Part shown: one piece after another, positions 19,901-27,742 of the stretch
Layout: every line of letters begins with the position of its first letter
Numbering within the stretch: position 1 is the stretch's first letter
Origin: G963662655 sp963665015
Lineage (GTDB): Bacteria > Cloacimonadota > Cloacimonadia > Cloacimonadales > JAIOQZ01
Length of the DNA: 64,000 bases
Direction of reading: 5' to 3'
NCBI GenBank assembly: GCA_963665015.2
Contig: CAXXSY010000004.1
Coordinates: 1-64,000, forward strand
Notes under the pieces: model-generated
Seen by the model: the letters and a program-made list of their open reading frames with translations, nothing else
Database searches by the model: none
What the model was told of the DNA's origin: nothing
Made by a program: the position numbers and the translations under genes

Positions 19901-20024
19901 GGAAAATACGCACACCGGCTGCCGTGATGCCGCCTTCGGCTTCCTGATTTTGATCGTCGAGTTTGATGAGTCCCCACCCGATGGAGTTTGTGCCGAGATC
20001 GAGCCCGAGAATTGTCCTTTTCAT
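16953..20024 (-). CDS. cas9: Type II-C effector nuclease Cas9
   Basis: RNA-guided DNA endonuclease, 1023 aa, the compact II-C size. RuvC-I is GLDLGTNSIGWG with Asp9. An Arg-rich bridge helix (SRREKRGMRRTIARRTRR) follows at about 56-73. RuvC-II is IVIEMAR with Glu485. The HNH domain has DIEHIIP (His564) and Asn587; the residue before the catalytic His is Glu563 where Neisseria and Streptococcus Cas9 have Asp. RuvC-III is HHAIDA with His697 and Asp700. All nuclease residues other than that substitution are present, so the enzyme should be active. An upstream in-frame GTG (20030) exists, but ATG 20024 has a better-spaced AGGTG ribosome site. Its promoter overlaps the tracrRNA promoter. Confidence 0.97.
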   Translation of the reverse strand: MKRTILGLDLGTNSIGWGLIKLDDQNQEAEGGITAAGVRIFQETTDSKSKEPKNQSRREKRGMRRTIARRTRRHRHLQNILRQAGILPDDDKKVEEIMTIGELACNPYLFRKKGLDERLELREFGRVLCHLNQRRGFQSNRKAGSKSSEDSEYKKMMAELEQAIKSKGYRTVGEYLANLDPSESKRMKHTTRDMYKDEFDLIWDKQVTYYPEVLTPELKVRCWKAIFFQRPFRVSGKHVGMCSLEPKNKRAMKASILAQHVRMWQEINNMRRIDPLTYAEIDLTADQKETLFKHLDERKEATFDQLRKKLGFHENEHFNLENGKRKGLKGNTTFHAIKATLDKLKPDKNKWKDLSTEQRQQLAEDLITCASDQEKGLLKRLQTFWGYDEDTAVKLAEVRLDDGYANLSAKAMHKILPYLEKGCMYRDACQKAGYFNPDQPPSNATLEEHLREMRNPIVAKALRQTMKVVRAIVREHGKPDEIVIEMARDLKLSGRKKEEADKRRFENERNNNRVRDILEKEFGMKPSRTDIIKYRLWEECNYCPYTGVVIEREQLFSGEVDIEHIIPYSRSLNDSYMNKTLCMAEENRMIKRNKTPWEAYGHDEKRWQAMLQAIKKFPYPKRQNFTKRVLDTDFVTRQLNDTRYICTAVKSFFEDQGYKVRVSKGQLTSLLRSKWDLEHILGTKADGKKSRDDHRHHAIDAIVTACVSQGMLQRISRESSRLRPGEQLRDRVFRPDEPWTGFKMDVKRVIEEIVVSHQPMRGIRGALHQETAYGLRAGDPNAPKREFVHRVPVDSLTNAQLNKIIDPVVRALVVSHRSEIDHLKQQLKQAKRGYDDALKEVIQSKLQKAQEGLKHKDGVTPIKTVRIVDRMSVSTLFGVPDSRGNLYKYYALGSNHHVEIVRNKTTGKHEGRFVTMMEAANRARREGSPIVQYDHGDEWEFVIWLSINDMVQIIDEDTCELYRVQKIDPTNNRVFFRKHHAATLSIDTEGLQLSMSKITNSTCKKLYVDPIGKVREYIDAKNP

Positions 20025-20055
20025 AATCACCTCGCGGAATGTTTATTTGAGAATA

Positions 20056-20084
20056 ATATTGAAAAACTTGACAATCCATGTCAA
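20056..20084 (-). promoter_or_regulatory. Predicted cas9 promoter
   Basis: On the minus strand TTGACA (20079-20084), a 17-base spacer and CAATAT (20056-20061). The start site would lie about 25 bases before the cas9 ATG. Its -35 box lies inside the spacer of the opposing tracrRNA promoter. Confidence 0.6.
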
Positions 20085-20096
20085 TCGGTTTTTAAT
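20068..20096 (+). promoter_or_regulatory. Predicted tracrRNA promoter
   Basis: TTGACA (20068-20073), a 17-base spacer and TTTAAT (20091-20096). The predicted start at about 20103 coincides with the first base of the anti-repeat. The two opposing -35 boxes form the inverted repeat TTGACA-atcca-TGTCAA. Confidence 0.65.
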
Positions 20097-20103
20097 TGTC
20101 CTC

Positions 20104-20209
20104 GATATCACTGATCGATGCCTGCACTTGTCATAACAAGAAGCTTTGGCTTCGTAGGCAACTCTCAACTCGGGAGACGATTTTGCCCCTCCGCGTGGGG
20201 GGCTTTTTT
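20104..20209 (+). ncRNA. tracrRNA of the type II-C system
   Basis: The anti-repeat (about 20104-20140) reproduces the repeat complement: GATATCACTGATCGATG differs from the array's GGTATCACTGATCGATG at one base. A mismatched region (the expected bulge) and a second pairing block ending ATAAC follow. The tail holds a small hairpin (AAGC-TTTG-GCTT) and a CTC-AACT-CGGGAG-like stem. It ends in a G+C-rich terminator hairpin (20185-20203) followed by a U-run (20204-20209). Transcribed divergently from cas9. Confidence 0.9.
20185..20209 (+). terminator. Rho-independent terminator of tracrRNA
   Basis: GCCCC ... GGGGC stem around a GCGT-containing loop, followed by six T residues. Confidence 0.85.
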
Positions 20210-20323
20210 ATTGTCGGTCGATGGCATTCACAATGATGAAAAGAAATACCTTGCATAGATGATGCGGAAATACAATCCTTACATTTCATAATCAAAGCTT
20301 ATCGATCACCATACGGAGAAAGC

Positions 20324-22960
20324 ATGGGAAAATTATTACCAGAGCGAGGGATGGAAATCGCGCTCGAGAGAATCGAAGAGTGCAAAAAAACGAAATCGAC
20401 TTTTCTTAATCTGCGAGAATTAGGCTTAACAAAAATACCGGAAGAAATAAGGGAACTCGATCACGTTACAATCCTCGATCTCTCAGACAACCTCATCACA
20501 CGTATCGAAGGCTTGGAGAAGCTGACGAAGTTGACCGGACTCTATCTCTCAAACAATCAAATCTCACGTATCGAAGGCTTGGAGAAGCTGGCGGCGTTGA
20601 CCGAACTCAAGCTCTGGGATAACAAAATCTCTCGTATCGAAGGCTTGGAGAATCTGACGGGATTGACTGTGCTCGATCTCTCAGGCAACCAGATATCCGA
20701 TATTGAGGGCTTGGAGAATCTGACGAAGTTGACCCACATCGATCTATCACAAAACCAGATATCCGATATTAAGGGCTTGGATGAACTTGTCCAACTTCCA
20801 TGCCTTGAATACGTTGATTTAAAATTTAATCCGCTTCCAGAAGGCGTGCCATTTCAGCAAGATAATTGTCTGCGAGCACTGAAAGAGTATCTCAGGTCCA
20901 TTGAGGAGGCGGAAGATCAAGATTTTACCCTGGATGTGAAGCTGATCGTTCTGGGCAACACCACAGCGGGTAAAACCTCCCTCATGGATTACCTCAGAAC
21001 CGGTAAATACAAGAAAGATTGCGGCTCTACCCATGGGATCAAGCACACGATCTGGGAGCCGGGAGACGATCTGCATGTACATGTCTGGGACTTTGGTGGG
21101 CAGGAATATTATCATGCTACCCATCGGCTGTTCATGCAAAAGCGGGCTGTTTACCTCCTGGTGTGGGAGCCGGAAACAAACCTCGAAGATACGGTTGAGA
21201 TCGAGATATGCATTGATGGCGAGAAAGAAAAACGAATGTTGGAGATATTCCCGCTCGTCTATTGGCTCCAGTTGATCCGCAGCTATTCGCCGGATAGCCC
21301 GATCATGATCGTTCAGACCAAGACGGATAGAAACAAAGATATCTGGCTCGAAAAAGTCCAGCGGGATTTCGGAGATGTCGAGATCTTCGATATCAGCGTT
21401 GAAAACGCGTATGACGACGACGATATATCGAAAGCGGAAGTCGTTGTGCTGAAGAAGAAACTGCTACGCCGGCTTAACGCGTATGTCCCCACCTTGCCCA
21501 AGGGGAAAAGTACGGTACTGCTGAGGAAAGCACTTAATGGGGAGAGCAAATCGCAATCGTTGGATTTCGATCAATTCCGGGCGATGTGCAAGGCAATCGA
21601 CAACAAGACGAAATCCAAAAACGACATCGATCCTGTTGGTGTGGCGGAAATTCTTCGCAATTCGGGAGATGTGCTGTACTATCCTGAGATTCAGAAGATC
21701 GGAAACAAGATATTCCTGCATCCCACCAGGATCGCAGACAATATTTACAAGATTCTCGACCGGCATGTGATGAAAAACGGCGGTCGCTTTGACCGGCAGC
21801 ATGTTCTGGACAAATACCCTGAAAAACGAGGGCAAAATCGGGAAGAAGAGGTCGATTCGCTTCTTGCGATTATGAAAGAGTTCTGTATGATATTCTCCGA
21901 GCCCGATGAAGAAGTCGGCTTCATTGCTCCACAGTACCTTCCGCCTATCAGCGAATATCAGCGCGGAAAGGCAGAAGAAAGAGAAGGCAGTCCTCTTCGA
22001 TTTACCGTGCGATGGTCCGAGTTTCTGGCGAAAGGTGATTTTGCGCGCTTCATCTCGGAGTTTGGAAGATATGCGGAAAAAAGCCAGTTCTGGAAAAACG
22101 GCATCATCTTCACCGGAAACGACAGGAAGTATGGGAAATCGGACATCTATGCGTCGTGCAATTACAGGGAACAATCGATTGAGATTTATGCAAGCGACAA
22201 TGCGCCGAATCTATTCCTTGAAATCCTGGATACGCTGGCCGAAATCACCGGTTTTCAGCATGGTTATCGGAGCAGGAGTAAGAATCGAATGACCATATCG
22301 CTCGATGGGCATGGATTTGTCGATTACGAGAGACTGTGCGAAAAAAGAAGAGATGGCAAGATGCACATTCTCGGCGAAAACAGGAAGATAATATCCATGG
22401 AGCAATTCTATAGGTTCTTTGAATGGGAGGATAACATGAAAGGCCTGAAGGTGTTTATTTCCTATGCGCACAAGGATATGAGTTACTTTGAAGTATTCCT
22501 GGATCGTCTGAAAACCGCGACCTCCAACCCGAATGGAGTGTATTGGGATATATGGCATGATGATAAGCTGATTTTAGGCAAGGATTGGGATAAAAGCATC
22601 CGTGATGAGATGAAGAAGTGCAAGGTCGCGATACTGCTCATCAGCAATGCCTTCATGGCGTCTAAATACATCAGCGAAGTGGAGCTTGAACAACTGATTC
22701 TTGAGGAATCAGAGCGTGACTTGGTCATTATTCCGGTGAAATTCGAGCCATGTAATTATAAATTCAGCAAACTTCCAGAGCGGCAGTACTTTGAGCCTTC
22801 CATTCAACTGTATGGACAAACGACGCCGCACAAAGTCACCTTTGCTGAGATTGTTCAATTCACGAGTGACAAGGAAGTGGTACCTTCCGCTGCCATACCG
22901 AAATATATCAATGAACTGGTTTCACGGATCGGAATCGCTATCCAGGAACAGAGCCTATGA
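20324..22960 (+). CDS. LRR-Roc-COR-TIR protein (bacterial ROCO GTPase), probable defence or signalling protein
   Basis: An 878-aa protein. Residues 25-175 hold six or so 22-residue LRRs of the internalin-like NQISxIEGLEKL type. The Roc GTPase has P-loop GNTTAGKTS (211-219), DFGGQ (256-260) and QTKTD (331-335). A COR-like region follows. The C-terminal TIR domain starts at about 705 (KVFISYAHKD) and includes SNAFMASKYISEVEL, where Glu785 or Glu787 would be the NADase glutamate. The domain order resembles eukaryotic ROCO proteins; bacterial TIR proteins often act in abortive antiphage defence, and the position next to cas9 fits that, but the role is inferred. The gene is visibly more A+T-rich than its neighbours, suggesting transfer. 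GGAGA precedes the ATG; no convincing promoter was found. Confidence 0.85.
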   Translation: MGKLLPERGMEIALERIEECKKTKSTFLNLRELGLTKIPEEIRELDHVTILDLSDNLITRIEGLEKLTKLTGLYLSNNQISRIEGLEKLAALTELKLWDNKISRIEGLENLTGLTVLDLSGNQISDIEGLENLTKLTHIDLSQNQISDIKGLDELVQLPCLEYVDLKFNPLPEGVPFQQDNCLRALKEYLRSIEEAEDQDFTLDVKLIVLGNTTAGKTSLMDYLRTGKYKKDCGSTHGIKHTIWEPGDDLHVHVWDFGGQEYYHATHRLFMQKRAVYLLVWEPETNLEDTVEIEICIDGEKEKRMLEIFPLVYWLQLIRSYSPDSPIMIVQTKTDRNKDIWLEKVQRDFGDVEIFDISVENAYDDDDISKAEVVVLKKKLLRRLNAYVPTLPKGKSTVLLRKALNGESKSQSLDFDQFRAMCKAIDNKTKSKNDIDPVGVAEILRNSGDVLYYPEIQKIGNKIFLHPTRIADNIYKILDRHVMKNGGRFDRQHVLDKYPEKRGQNREEEVDSLLAIMKEFCMIFSEPDEEVGFIAPQYLPPISEYQRGKAEEREGSPLRFTVRWSEFLAKGDFARFISEFGRYAEKSQFWKNGIIFTGNDRKYGKSDIYASCNYREQSIEIYASDNAPNLFLEILDTLAEITGFQHGYRSRSKNRMTISLDGHGFVDYERLCEKRRDGKMHILGENRKIISMEQFYRFFEWEDNMKGLKVFISYAHKDMSYFEVFLDRLKTATSNPNGVYWDIWHDDKLILGKDWDKSIRDEMKKCKVAILLISNAFMASKYISEVELEQLILEESERDLVIIPVKFEPCNYKFSKLPERQYFEPSIQLYGQTTPHKVTFAEIVQFTSDKEVVPSAAIPKYINELVSRIGIAIQEQSL

Positions 22961-23174
22961 AAAGGGTACCATAGGTAAACGGTTCGGACGAGCGAAGGGT
23001 GTTCTTCAGGATGGCCGGGACGGTGACCTGCCAAGATCAATCGCGCAATCGATCCGCAATACTTTCGAGGCATGTTACGGATGTGTAAACCTACTCATAC
23101 ACGGCTGTTATCGAAACCGTTTGACAAAAGCTTCATCCCGCACCTTTTCTGGCGCTTTCATAGGCGAAAATCAC
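22961..23174. other. Intergenic stretch without recognised features
   Basis: No supported gene, hairpin terminator or RNA was seen between the TIR-ROCO stop and the promoter of the ABC/Dlt-like operon. Confidence 0.4.
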
Positions 23175-23203
23175 TTGACGGTTTTCTATGGACAAAATTT
23201 AAG
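23175..23203 (+). promoter_or_regulatory. Predicted promoter of the ABC-importer/Dlt-like operon
   Basis: TTGACG (23175-23180), a 17-base spacer and TTTAAG (23198-23203). A strong AAGGAGG ribosome site precedes the first ATG at 23226. Confidence 0.5.
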
Positions 23204-23225
23204 TCTATGAATCCAAGGAGGAGTT

Positions 23226-24209
23226 ATGTCGAAATTCAAGACATTCTTGCTTTTAACCGTTCTGGCATTGCTGATTCTCACAGGTTGTCAGAAGACCGAA
23301 TCGAAGGCAGGCGAAGAGATGCCGTCCGTTCGGTACGGCGGTCAATTCTATCCTGAAGAATTCCTTCTCGACGGGCATGATTTCTTTGGCCCGCAGAAGG
23401 TAAACGTAGAGCACACGATCTTCAGCTCCGGAACTGAGAACAACGAAGCCCTGATCAGTGGCAATATCGATATCAATGTCGGCTCCGACTCGAAGTCGGT
23501 AGCCTTGTTCAAAGCCATGGGCGATAAAGCGCTCATCATCGGTACCGTTCAGCGCGGCAATCGCTATTCGACCATGATCGGTCCCGACGCGACCTACACC
23601 GACTGGGCAGACCTCAAGGGCAAGGTCGTCGGTACCCGCTTCGGCACAGGCGCGGAATTCGTGCTTCGCAAGTACTTCGATACCCGCGACGACATTTCCT
23701 GGGAAGACTTCGAGTGGGTCAACATTAAGACCGAAGACATGATCGCGGCGCTCGTGAACAAGAAAATCGAGGCGTTCACCGTTTGGGCGCCGACCGGCGA
23801 GATCGCGGAAGCACAGGGCAACGCGAAGCTCCTGCGAAACTTCGGAGACGTCGCCATGACTCCCGTCCTGATCCACACGACGAAGGCTTTCGCGGACAAC
23901 AACCACGAAGCGATTGTCCGCTTCATCATGGCCCATCTTGAAAAAGCGAAGATGATCAAGGAAAATCCGGCCGAAGCAGCCAAGTACGCGGCAAGCGCAG
24001 CCAAAGAGCGCGGCATGGAAGTCTCCCCCGAAGCCTTCGAGCTGATTTTTGCTCGCATCAACTTCCATATCGACTTCACGCCGGCGCTTATCGATGAGCT
24101 GAAAGAAACCGGCGCGTTCCTGCAAGCGCAGGGCAAGATCGACGAGGTACCGACTTTCTATTGGGACGAGTCGTTCGTCCGGGAAGCACAGGCTAGGCTG
24201 AACAAATAG
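23226..24209 (+). CDS. ABC transporter substrate-binding lipoprotein, NMT1/TauA/SsuA type
   Basis: Periplasmic receptor, 327 aa. A lipoprotein signal peptide ends in the lipobox LTGC (Cys21). The mature part follows the NMT1/THI5-like pattern seen in receptors for sulfonates, taurine, nitrate and pyrimidine precursors: TENNEALISGNIDINVGSDS (first lobe), a DLKGKVVGTRFGTGAEF hinge segment, and VWAPTGEIAEA in the second lobe. The ligand cannot be read from sequence. First gene of a nine-gene operon. Confidence 0.85.
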   Translation: MSKFKTFLLLTVLALLILTGCQKTESKAGEEMPSVRYGGQFYPEEFLLDGHDFFGPQKVNVEHTIFSSGTENNEALISGNIDINVGSDSKSVALFKAMGDKALIIGTVQRGNRYSTMIGPDATYTDWADLKGKVVGTRFGTGAEFVLRKYFDTRDDISWEDFEWVNIKTEDMIAALVNKKIEAFTVWAPTGEIAEAQGNAKLLRNFGDVAMTPVLIHTTKAFADNNHEAIVRFIMAHLEKAKMIKENPAEAAKYAASAAKERGMEVSPEAFELIFARINFHIDFTPALIDELKETGAFLQAQGKIDEVPTFYWDESFVREAQARLNK

Positions 24210-24225
24210 GATTGCGTCAAAACGA

Positions 24226-24987
24226 ATGACCTGGCTCAAAAAGCTGTATCTCGATCACATATTGATTCTTATCGCGATTCTCGGTCTGGCTCAGTTTATT
24301 CTGACCAGACCCGGAATCGCATCTCCCATGTTTCCCACGCCGCTCGAAATCCTGACCCGCATGCTGCATTTTCCGATGATCTGGGTGCATGCGCTTTCTT
24401 CGGTGATCCGGCTCTTCATCGCCGTATCGATCGGCTTCTTCCTCGGCGTTATCCTGGCGACGGTGATTCGCGTGTTCAAGAAGCTCTCTTTGTTCGAAGA
24501 CGCCATCTCGTTTTTCATGTCGATCCCCGGCATAAGCTGGGCACCGATTTTCATCATTCTGCTGGGATTCGGCGATCCCGTCATCCTTCTGGTGGCGATC
24601 ATCACCGCCGTCTTTCCGGCAGCGTACTATACGTGGCACGGTCTGCTCGCGCTGGATATTCATCAGAAGCAGCTCACGGACCTCTTGCAGTACAACATAT
24701 TCCAGCGCTACACGAACTTCGTCTTTCCCGCGATCGCAAACTACCTGGTTATCGGCTTCAAGCTGAGCTTCGCCCGCACCTGGCGCACCATTATCGCCAT
24801 CGAGATGATCTGCGCCACGACCAGCGGACTCGGCTACATGGCAATGGACGCGCGCGAGCTCCTCAACATCCGTGACCTCTACTGCGGGATTCTGCTCTCG
24901 GGCCTGACGTTCCTCGTTATCGACAAACTCGTTTTCAGCACTCTGGAGCACTACACGGTGCGCAGATGGGGGATGAAGACCAAATGA
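24226..24987 (+). CDS. ABC transporter permease 1, SsuC/TauC-like
   Basis: Inner-membrane permease of 253 aa with about six membrane segments and a binding-protein-dependent transport motif near its C-terminal third (LDIHQKQLTDLLQ). Partner of the following permease: the importer has two different permease genes instead of the usual single SsuC/TauC homodimer. The stop overlaps the start of the next gene as ATGA. Confidence 0.85.
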   Translation: MTWLKKLYLDHILILIAILGLAQFILTRPGIASPMFPTPLEILTRMLHFPMIWVHALSSVIRLFIAVSIGFFLGVILATVIRVFKKLSLFEDAISFFMSIPGISWAPIFIILLGFGDPVILLVAIITAVFPAAYYTWHGLLALDIHQKQLTDLLQYNIFQRYTNFVFPAIANYLVIGFKLSFARTWRTIIAIEMICATTSGLGYMAMDARELLNIRDLYCGILLSGLTFLVIDKLVFSTLEHYTVRRWGMKTK

Positions 24988-25682
24988 AAAGAGTCGTTAT
25001 CGTCCTCGTCCTCATCGCGATTACCATCGGGTATGCATACTACGAACACATCGCGGCGGATCACATTCTCGCGCATCTGTGGGCGAGCCTGTCCAGGATC
25101 ATGGTCGGCTATTCCATCTCGGTGGTCGCGAGCTTCCTGACCGCACTGGCGCTGAGCTTCCTGCCCGGCATCCAGAAGTACGTTCGCGTGTATCTGAATT
25201 TCCTGATCTCGATCCCGACAATCGCGTGGATTCCCTTGCTGCTCATCGTTACCGGCATCTCCAACCGTACGATGATCATCGCGATCTTCCTCGGTTCGTA
25301 TTTCGCGATCGTGTTCAACCTGCTCGACGCCTTCAAGACCGTCGATAAGAACCTCGTACTCTTGGGCTTCAACCTCGAATACAAGCAGACGCAGCGCCTC
25401 ATGCGAATCATGGTGCCGGCGTCTCTCAATACGATTCTCGTGTCGCTCAAGCTGGGGATATCGTATTCCTGGCGTGCGCTGATCGGCGCGGAAATGCTCG
25501 GCGCGGCAACCCGAGGACTGGGCTACCTCAGCTTCGCGAGCAGACAGTTTTACGACCTGAAGACCATGTTTACCGCGCTGGTGCTCATCGGTCTGATCGG
25601 GTACTTCCTGATTCAGCTACTGACCCTTTACGTTGAAGAAAACACCATCAGGAAATGGGGATTCCATGATCATACAGTGTAA
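24984..25682 (+). CDS. ABC transporter permease 2, SsuC/TauC-like
   Basis: Second permease, 232 aa, with an N-terminal hydrophobic helix and the family's cytoplasmic-loop segment near LDAFKTVDKNLVLLG. A start at 24984 is chosen because it forms an ATGA overlap with the first permease; an upstream in-frame codon at 24966 is less likely. Probably forms a heterodimer with permease 1. Confidence 0.85.
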   Translation: MKRVVIVLVLIAITIGYAYYEHIAADHILAHLWASLSRIMVGYSISVVASFLTALALSFLPGIQKYVRVYLNFLISIPTIAWIPLLLIVTGISNRTMIIAIFLGSYFAIVFNLLDAFKTVDKNLVLLGFNLEYKQTQRLMRIMVPASLNTILVSLKLGISYSWRALIGAEMLGAATRGLGYLSFASRQFYDLKTMFTALVLIGLIGYFLIQLLTLYVEENTIRKWGFHDHTV

Positions 25683-26406
25683 CAAGATCAACAAATACTT
25701 CGGCGACCTCCATGTGTTGAAAGACATCGACCTGGAAATCCGCAAGGGCGAGTTCTTCGTCCTGCTGGGTCCGTCCGGTTGCGGAAAATCGACCCTGCTG
25801 TACATGATGGCGGGCTTTGACAAACCGACCAGCGGCGATATCCGGGTGCTGGGAACCTCGAATATCAAGCCGGGCAAGAAAGTCGGATTCGTCTTTCAGG
25901 ACTTCGCGTTGTTCCCGTGGAAGACCGTCCTCGGAAACGTCACGGCAGGGCTTCTGGACAAGCCGAAGGCGGAACGCAACGATATCGCCATGCACTTCAT
26001 CGAGAAGGTGGGGCTTGCGGGATTCGAAAAAAACTACCCCCACACGCTCAGCGGCGGAATGAAGCAGCGCGTGAGTATTGCGCGCGCCCTAGCCTACGAG
26101 CCGGAAATCCTCTTGATGGACGAGCCTTTCGGAGCGCTGGACGCACAGACGCGAAAGAAAATGCAGCAGGAACTGATCCGCATCCTGCGCGAGATGAACA
26201 AGACCATCGTTTTCGTTACGCACAGCGTGATCGAGGCTGTCTATCTCGCCGACCGCGTCGCGGTTCTCAGCAGCCGCCCATCGAACATTGTCTATCAGGT
26301 CGAGATCGATATCGAAGGCGAGCGCCACTACACGGACGAAAAATACCTGCACTACCGGGAAAGCATACTTCACTACCTGAACCAGTTCACCGGTGTAAAC
26401 GAATAA
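25666..26406 (+). CDS. ABC transporter ATPase, SsuB/TauB-like
   Basis: ATP-binding subunit of 246 aa: Walker A GPSGCGKST (35-43), signature LSGGMKQR (128-135), Walker B LLMDEPFGALD (about 149-159). ATG 25666 overlaps the end of permease 2 and follows a GGGG ribosome-site element; an upstream TTG at 25633 is unlikely. Drives import of the unknown ligand bound by the lipoprotein. Confidence 0.93.
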   Translation: MIIQCNKINKYFGDLHVLKDIDLEIRKGEFFVLLGPSGCGKSTLLYMMAGFDKPTSGDIRVLGTSNIKPGKKVGFVFQDFALFPWKTVLGNVTAGLLDKPKAERNDIAMHFIEKVGLAGFEKNYPHTLSGGMKQRVSIARALAYEPEILLMDEPFGALDAQTRKKMQQELIRILREMNKTIVFVTHSVIEAVYLADRVAVLSSRPSNIVYQVEIDIEGERHYTDEKYLHYRESILHYLNQFTGVNE

Positions 26407-26415
26407 GGAGACAAT

Positions 26416-26649
26416 ATGGAAAAGGAATTACTCGAGTTCATCCTGGACACGTTCGTTCCCATGACAGATGAAGAGGTTACGTCCTCGACTTCCCTGTTCA
26501 AGAACAAGGTTCTCGATTCCCTGAACCTCGTTTCGATCATCACGCACATCCAGTCGGAATACGGCATTGCCATCCAGCCCTTCGAGGTGACGCTGGACAA
26601 CTTCGATTCCGTCGATATGATCTGCGAATACATCCGCAGCAAGCAGTAA
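26416..26649 (+). CDS. Acyl-carrier protein, DltC-like
   Basis: A 77-aa carrier protein. The phosphopantetheine attachment site is Ser35 in the DSLN motif; the fold pattern (helix, DSL, helix, acidic loop, helix) is complete. It lies 9 bases after the ABC ATPase and directly before DltD-, DltB-, DltX- and DltA-like genes, so it most likely carries the acyl or aminoacyl group activated by the ligase at 29059. D-alanine is the known cargo in Firmicutes; here the cargo is unknown. Confidence 0.85.
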   Translation: MEKELLEFILDTFVPMTDEEVTSSTSLFKNKVLDSLNLVSIITHIQSEYGIAIQPFEVTLDNFDSVDMICEYIRSKQ

Positions 26650-26659
26650 CGGGAGATTC

Positions 26660-27742
26660 ATGCCTTTACGTAACGCGAAGGTCCGGATCGTTTTGTGGGC
26701 TTTGTTCTGGTTTATCGTGATCGGCGTCGGGTTCGAATACGCTACCCGCGCCCAACTGCTTTTCGCCAACAAGAAGGTTCGTTCGGTCTTGCTGAACAAT
26801 TACCCGAGCCAGGACCTTGCGTCGCTTCTCGTTCTGCGCGACCATATCGACAGCCACCCTGAGAGTATGTTGCGATTCGTGCTGATGGGCGGTTCGCAGG
26901 TAGGCAAATGTATCACGGACAACGACGGCGTCACGCAGATGATCCGGGATTCCCTGCAAACGGACGCGATGTTCCTCAATGTCGCCACGGCGTACGGTAA
27001 TTTCTACGATATCCTGCGCATCCAGGACGAATTCTCCGACACGGAACAAATGGTCTATCTGCTTGGGATTTCGCCCCGCTATTTCTCGTGGGCGGATTCC
27101 ATCCAGGTCTATTACGACGTCGAGAAAAACGGATCCCGGACCCTTCACTATAAATACCCCATGCTGCCGCCGTCGAAAGAGGGCATGCGCATCGTGAACG
27201 AGTATTGGGACGTTCCCCTGCGTGGATACTCCGCCGGGTACCAGACGACCTATTCCCTTGCGAAGGTTGTGAGCAGTATTTACAAGATCATCCTCTTCCG
27301 AAAGCTGCTCCCGTCCATGAGCGACAAGGTGGAAACACCGAAAGCCGATCCGTTCACCGTCGCCCAATACAAGCGGTTCATGTACGAGTGGTTTCAGTAT
27401 CGGTATCCGGTATTGCTCGATCAGTATCTCAAAATGAACCGGGAACTTCTGGACGCCTGTATCGAGAAGGCAAAAAAGCAGGGCAATCGGGTGATCCTGG
27501 TCGATCTCCCGCTCACGCCGATGATCGAGAACGATCGCGAGAAGCTCGCCGGCGGCTACGAGGACTACCTGAATAGCATTTCCGCAGATATGGGTGTACC
27601 CGTCATTTCTCTGCGTCACGACGTGTATGTCGAGGAGGATTTCGTTGACGGCATCCACATGTCGGAGAGCGGACAGGAGAAGACCGGGAAATTGTTGGCG
27701 CATGAGCTCAAGGGCTGGTATGAAGAGGCGGTGAATCGATGA
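26660..27742 (+). CDS. DltD-like membrane-anchored SGNH-type protein
   Basis: A 360-aa protein with one N-terminal membrane anchor (about 9-26) and an extracytoplasmic SGNH-hydrolase-like domain. The candidate catalytic Ser79 sits in MGGSQVGK, and a C-terminal DGIHMSESG supplies Asp330 and His333. In Dlt systems DltD transfers the acyl group to the final polymer. The stop overlaps the next start by four bases, so the two are translationally coupled. Confidence 0.75.
   Translation: MPLRNAKVRIVLWALFWFIVIGVGFEYATRAQLLFANKKVRSVLLNNYPSQDLASLLVLRDHIDSHPESMLRFVLMGGSQVGKCITDNDGVTQMIRDSLQTDAMFLNVATAYGNFYDILRIQDEFSDTEQMVYLLGISPRYFSWADSIQVYYDVEKNGSRTLHYKYPMLPPSKEGMRIVNEYWDVPLRGYSAGYQTTYSLAKVVSSIYKIILFRKLLPSMSDKVETPKADPFTVAQYKRFMYEWFQYRYPVLLDQYLKMNRELLDACIEKAKKQGNRVILVDLPLTPMIENDREKLAGGYEDYLNSISADMGVPVISLRHDVYVEEDFVDGIHMSESGQEKTGKLLAHELKGWYEEAVNR

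Noticed and set aside
16969..20030. Type II-A classification
   Set aside because: No csn2 and a compact 1023-residue Cas9 fit type II-C.
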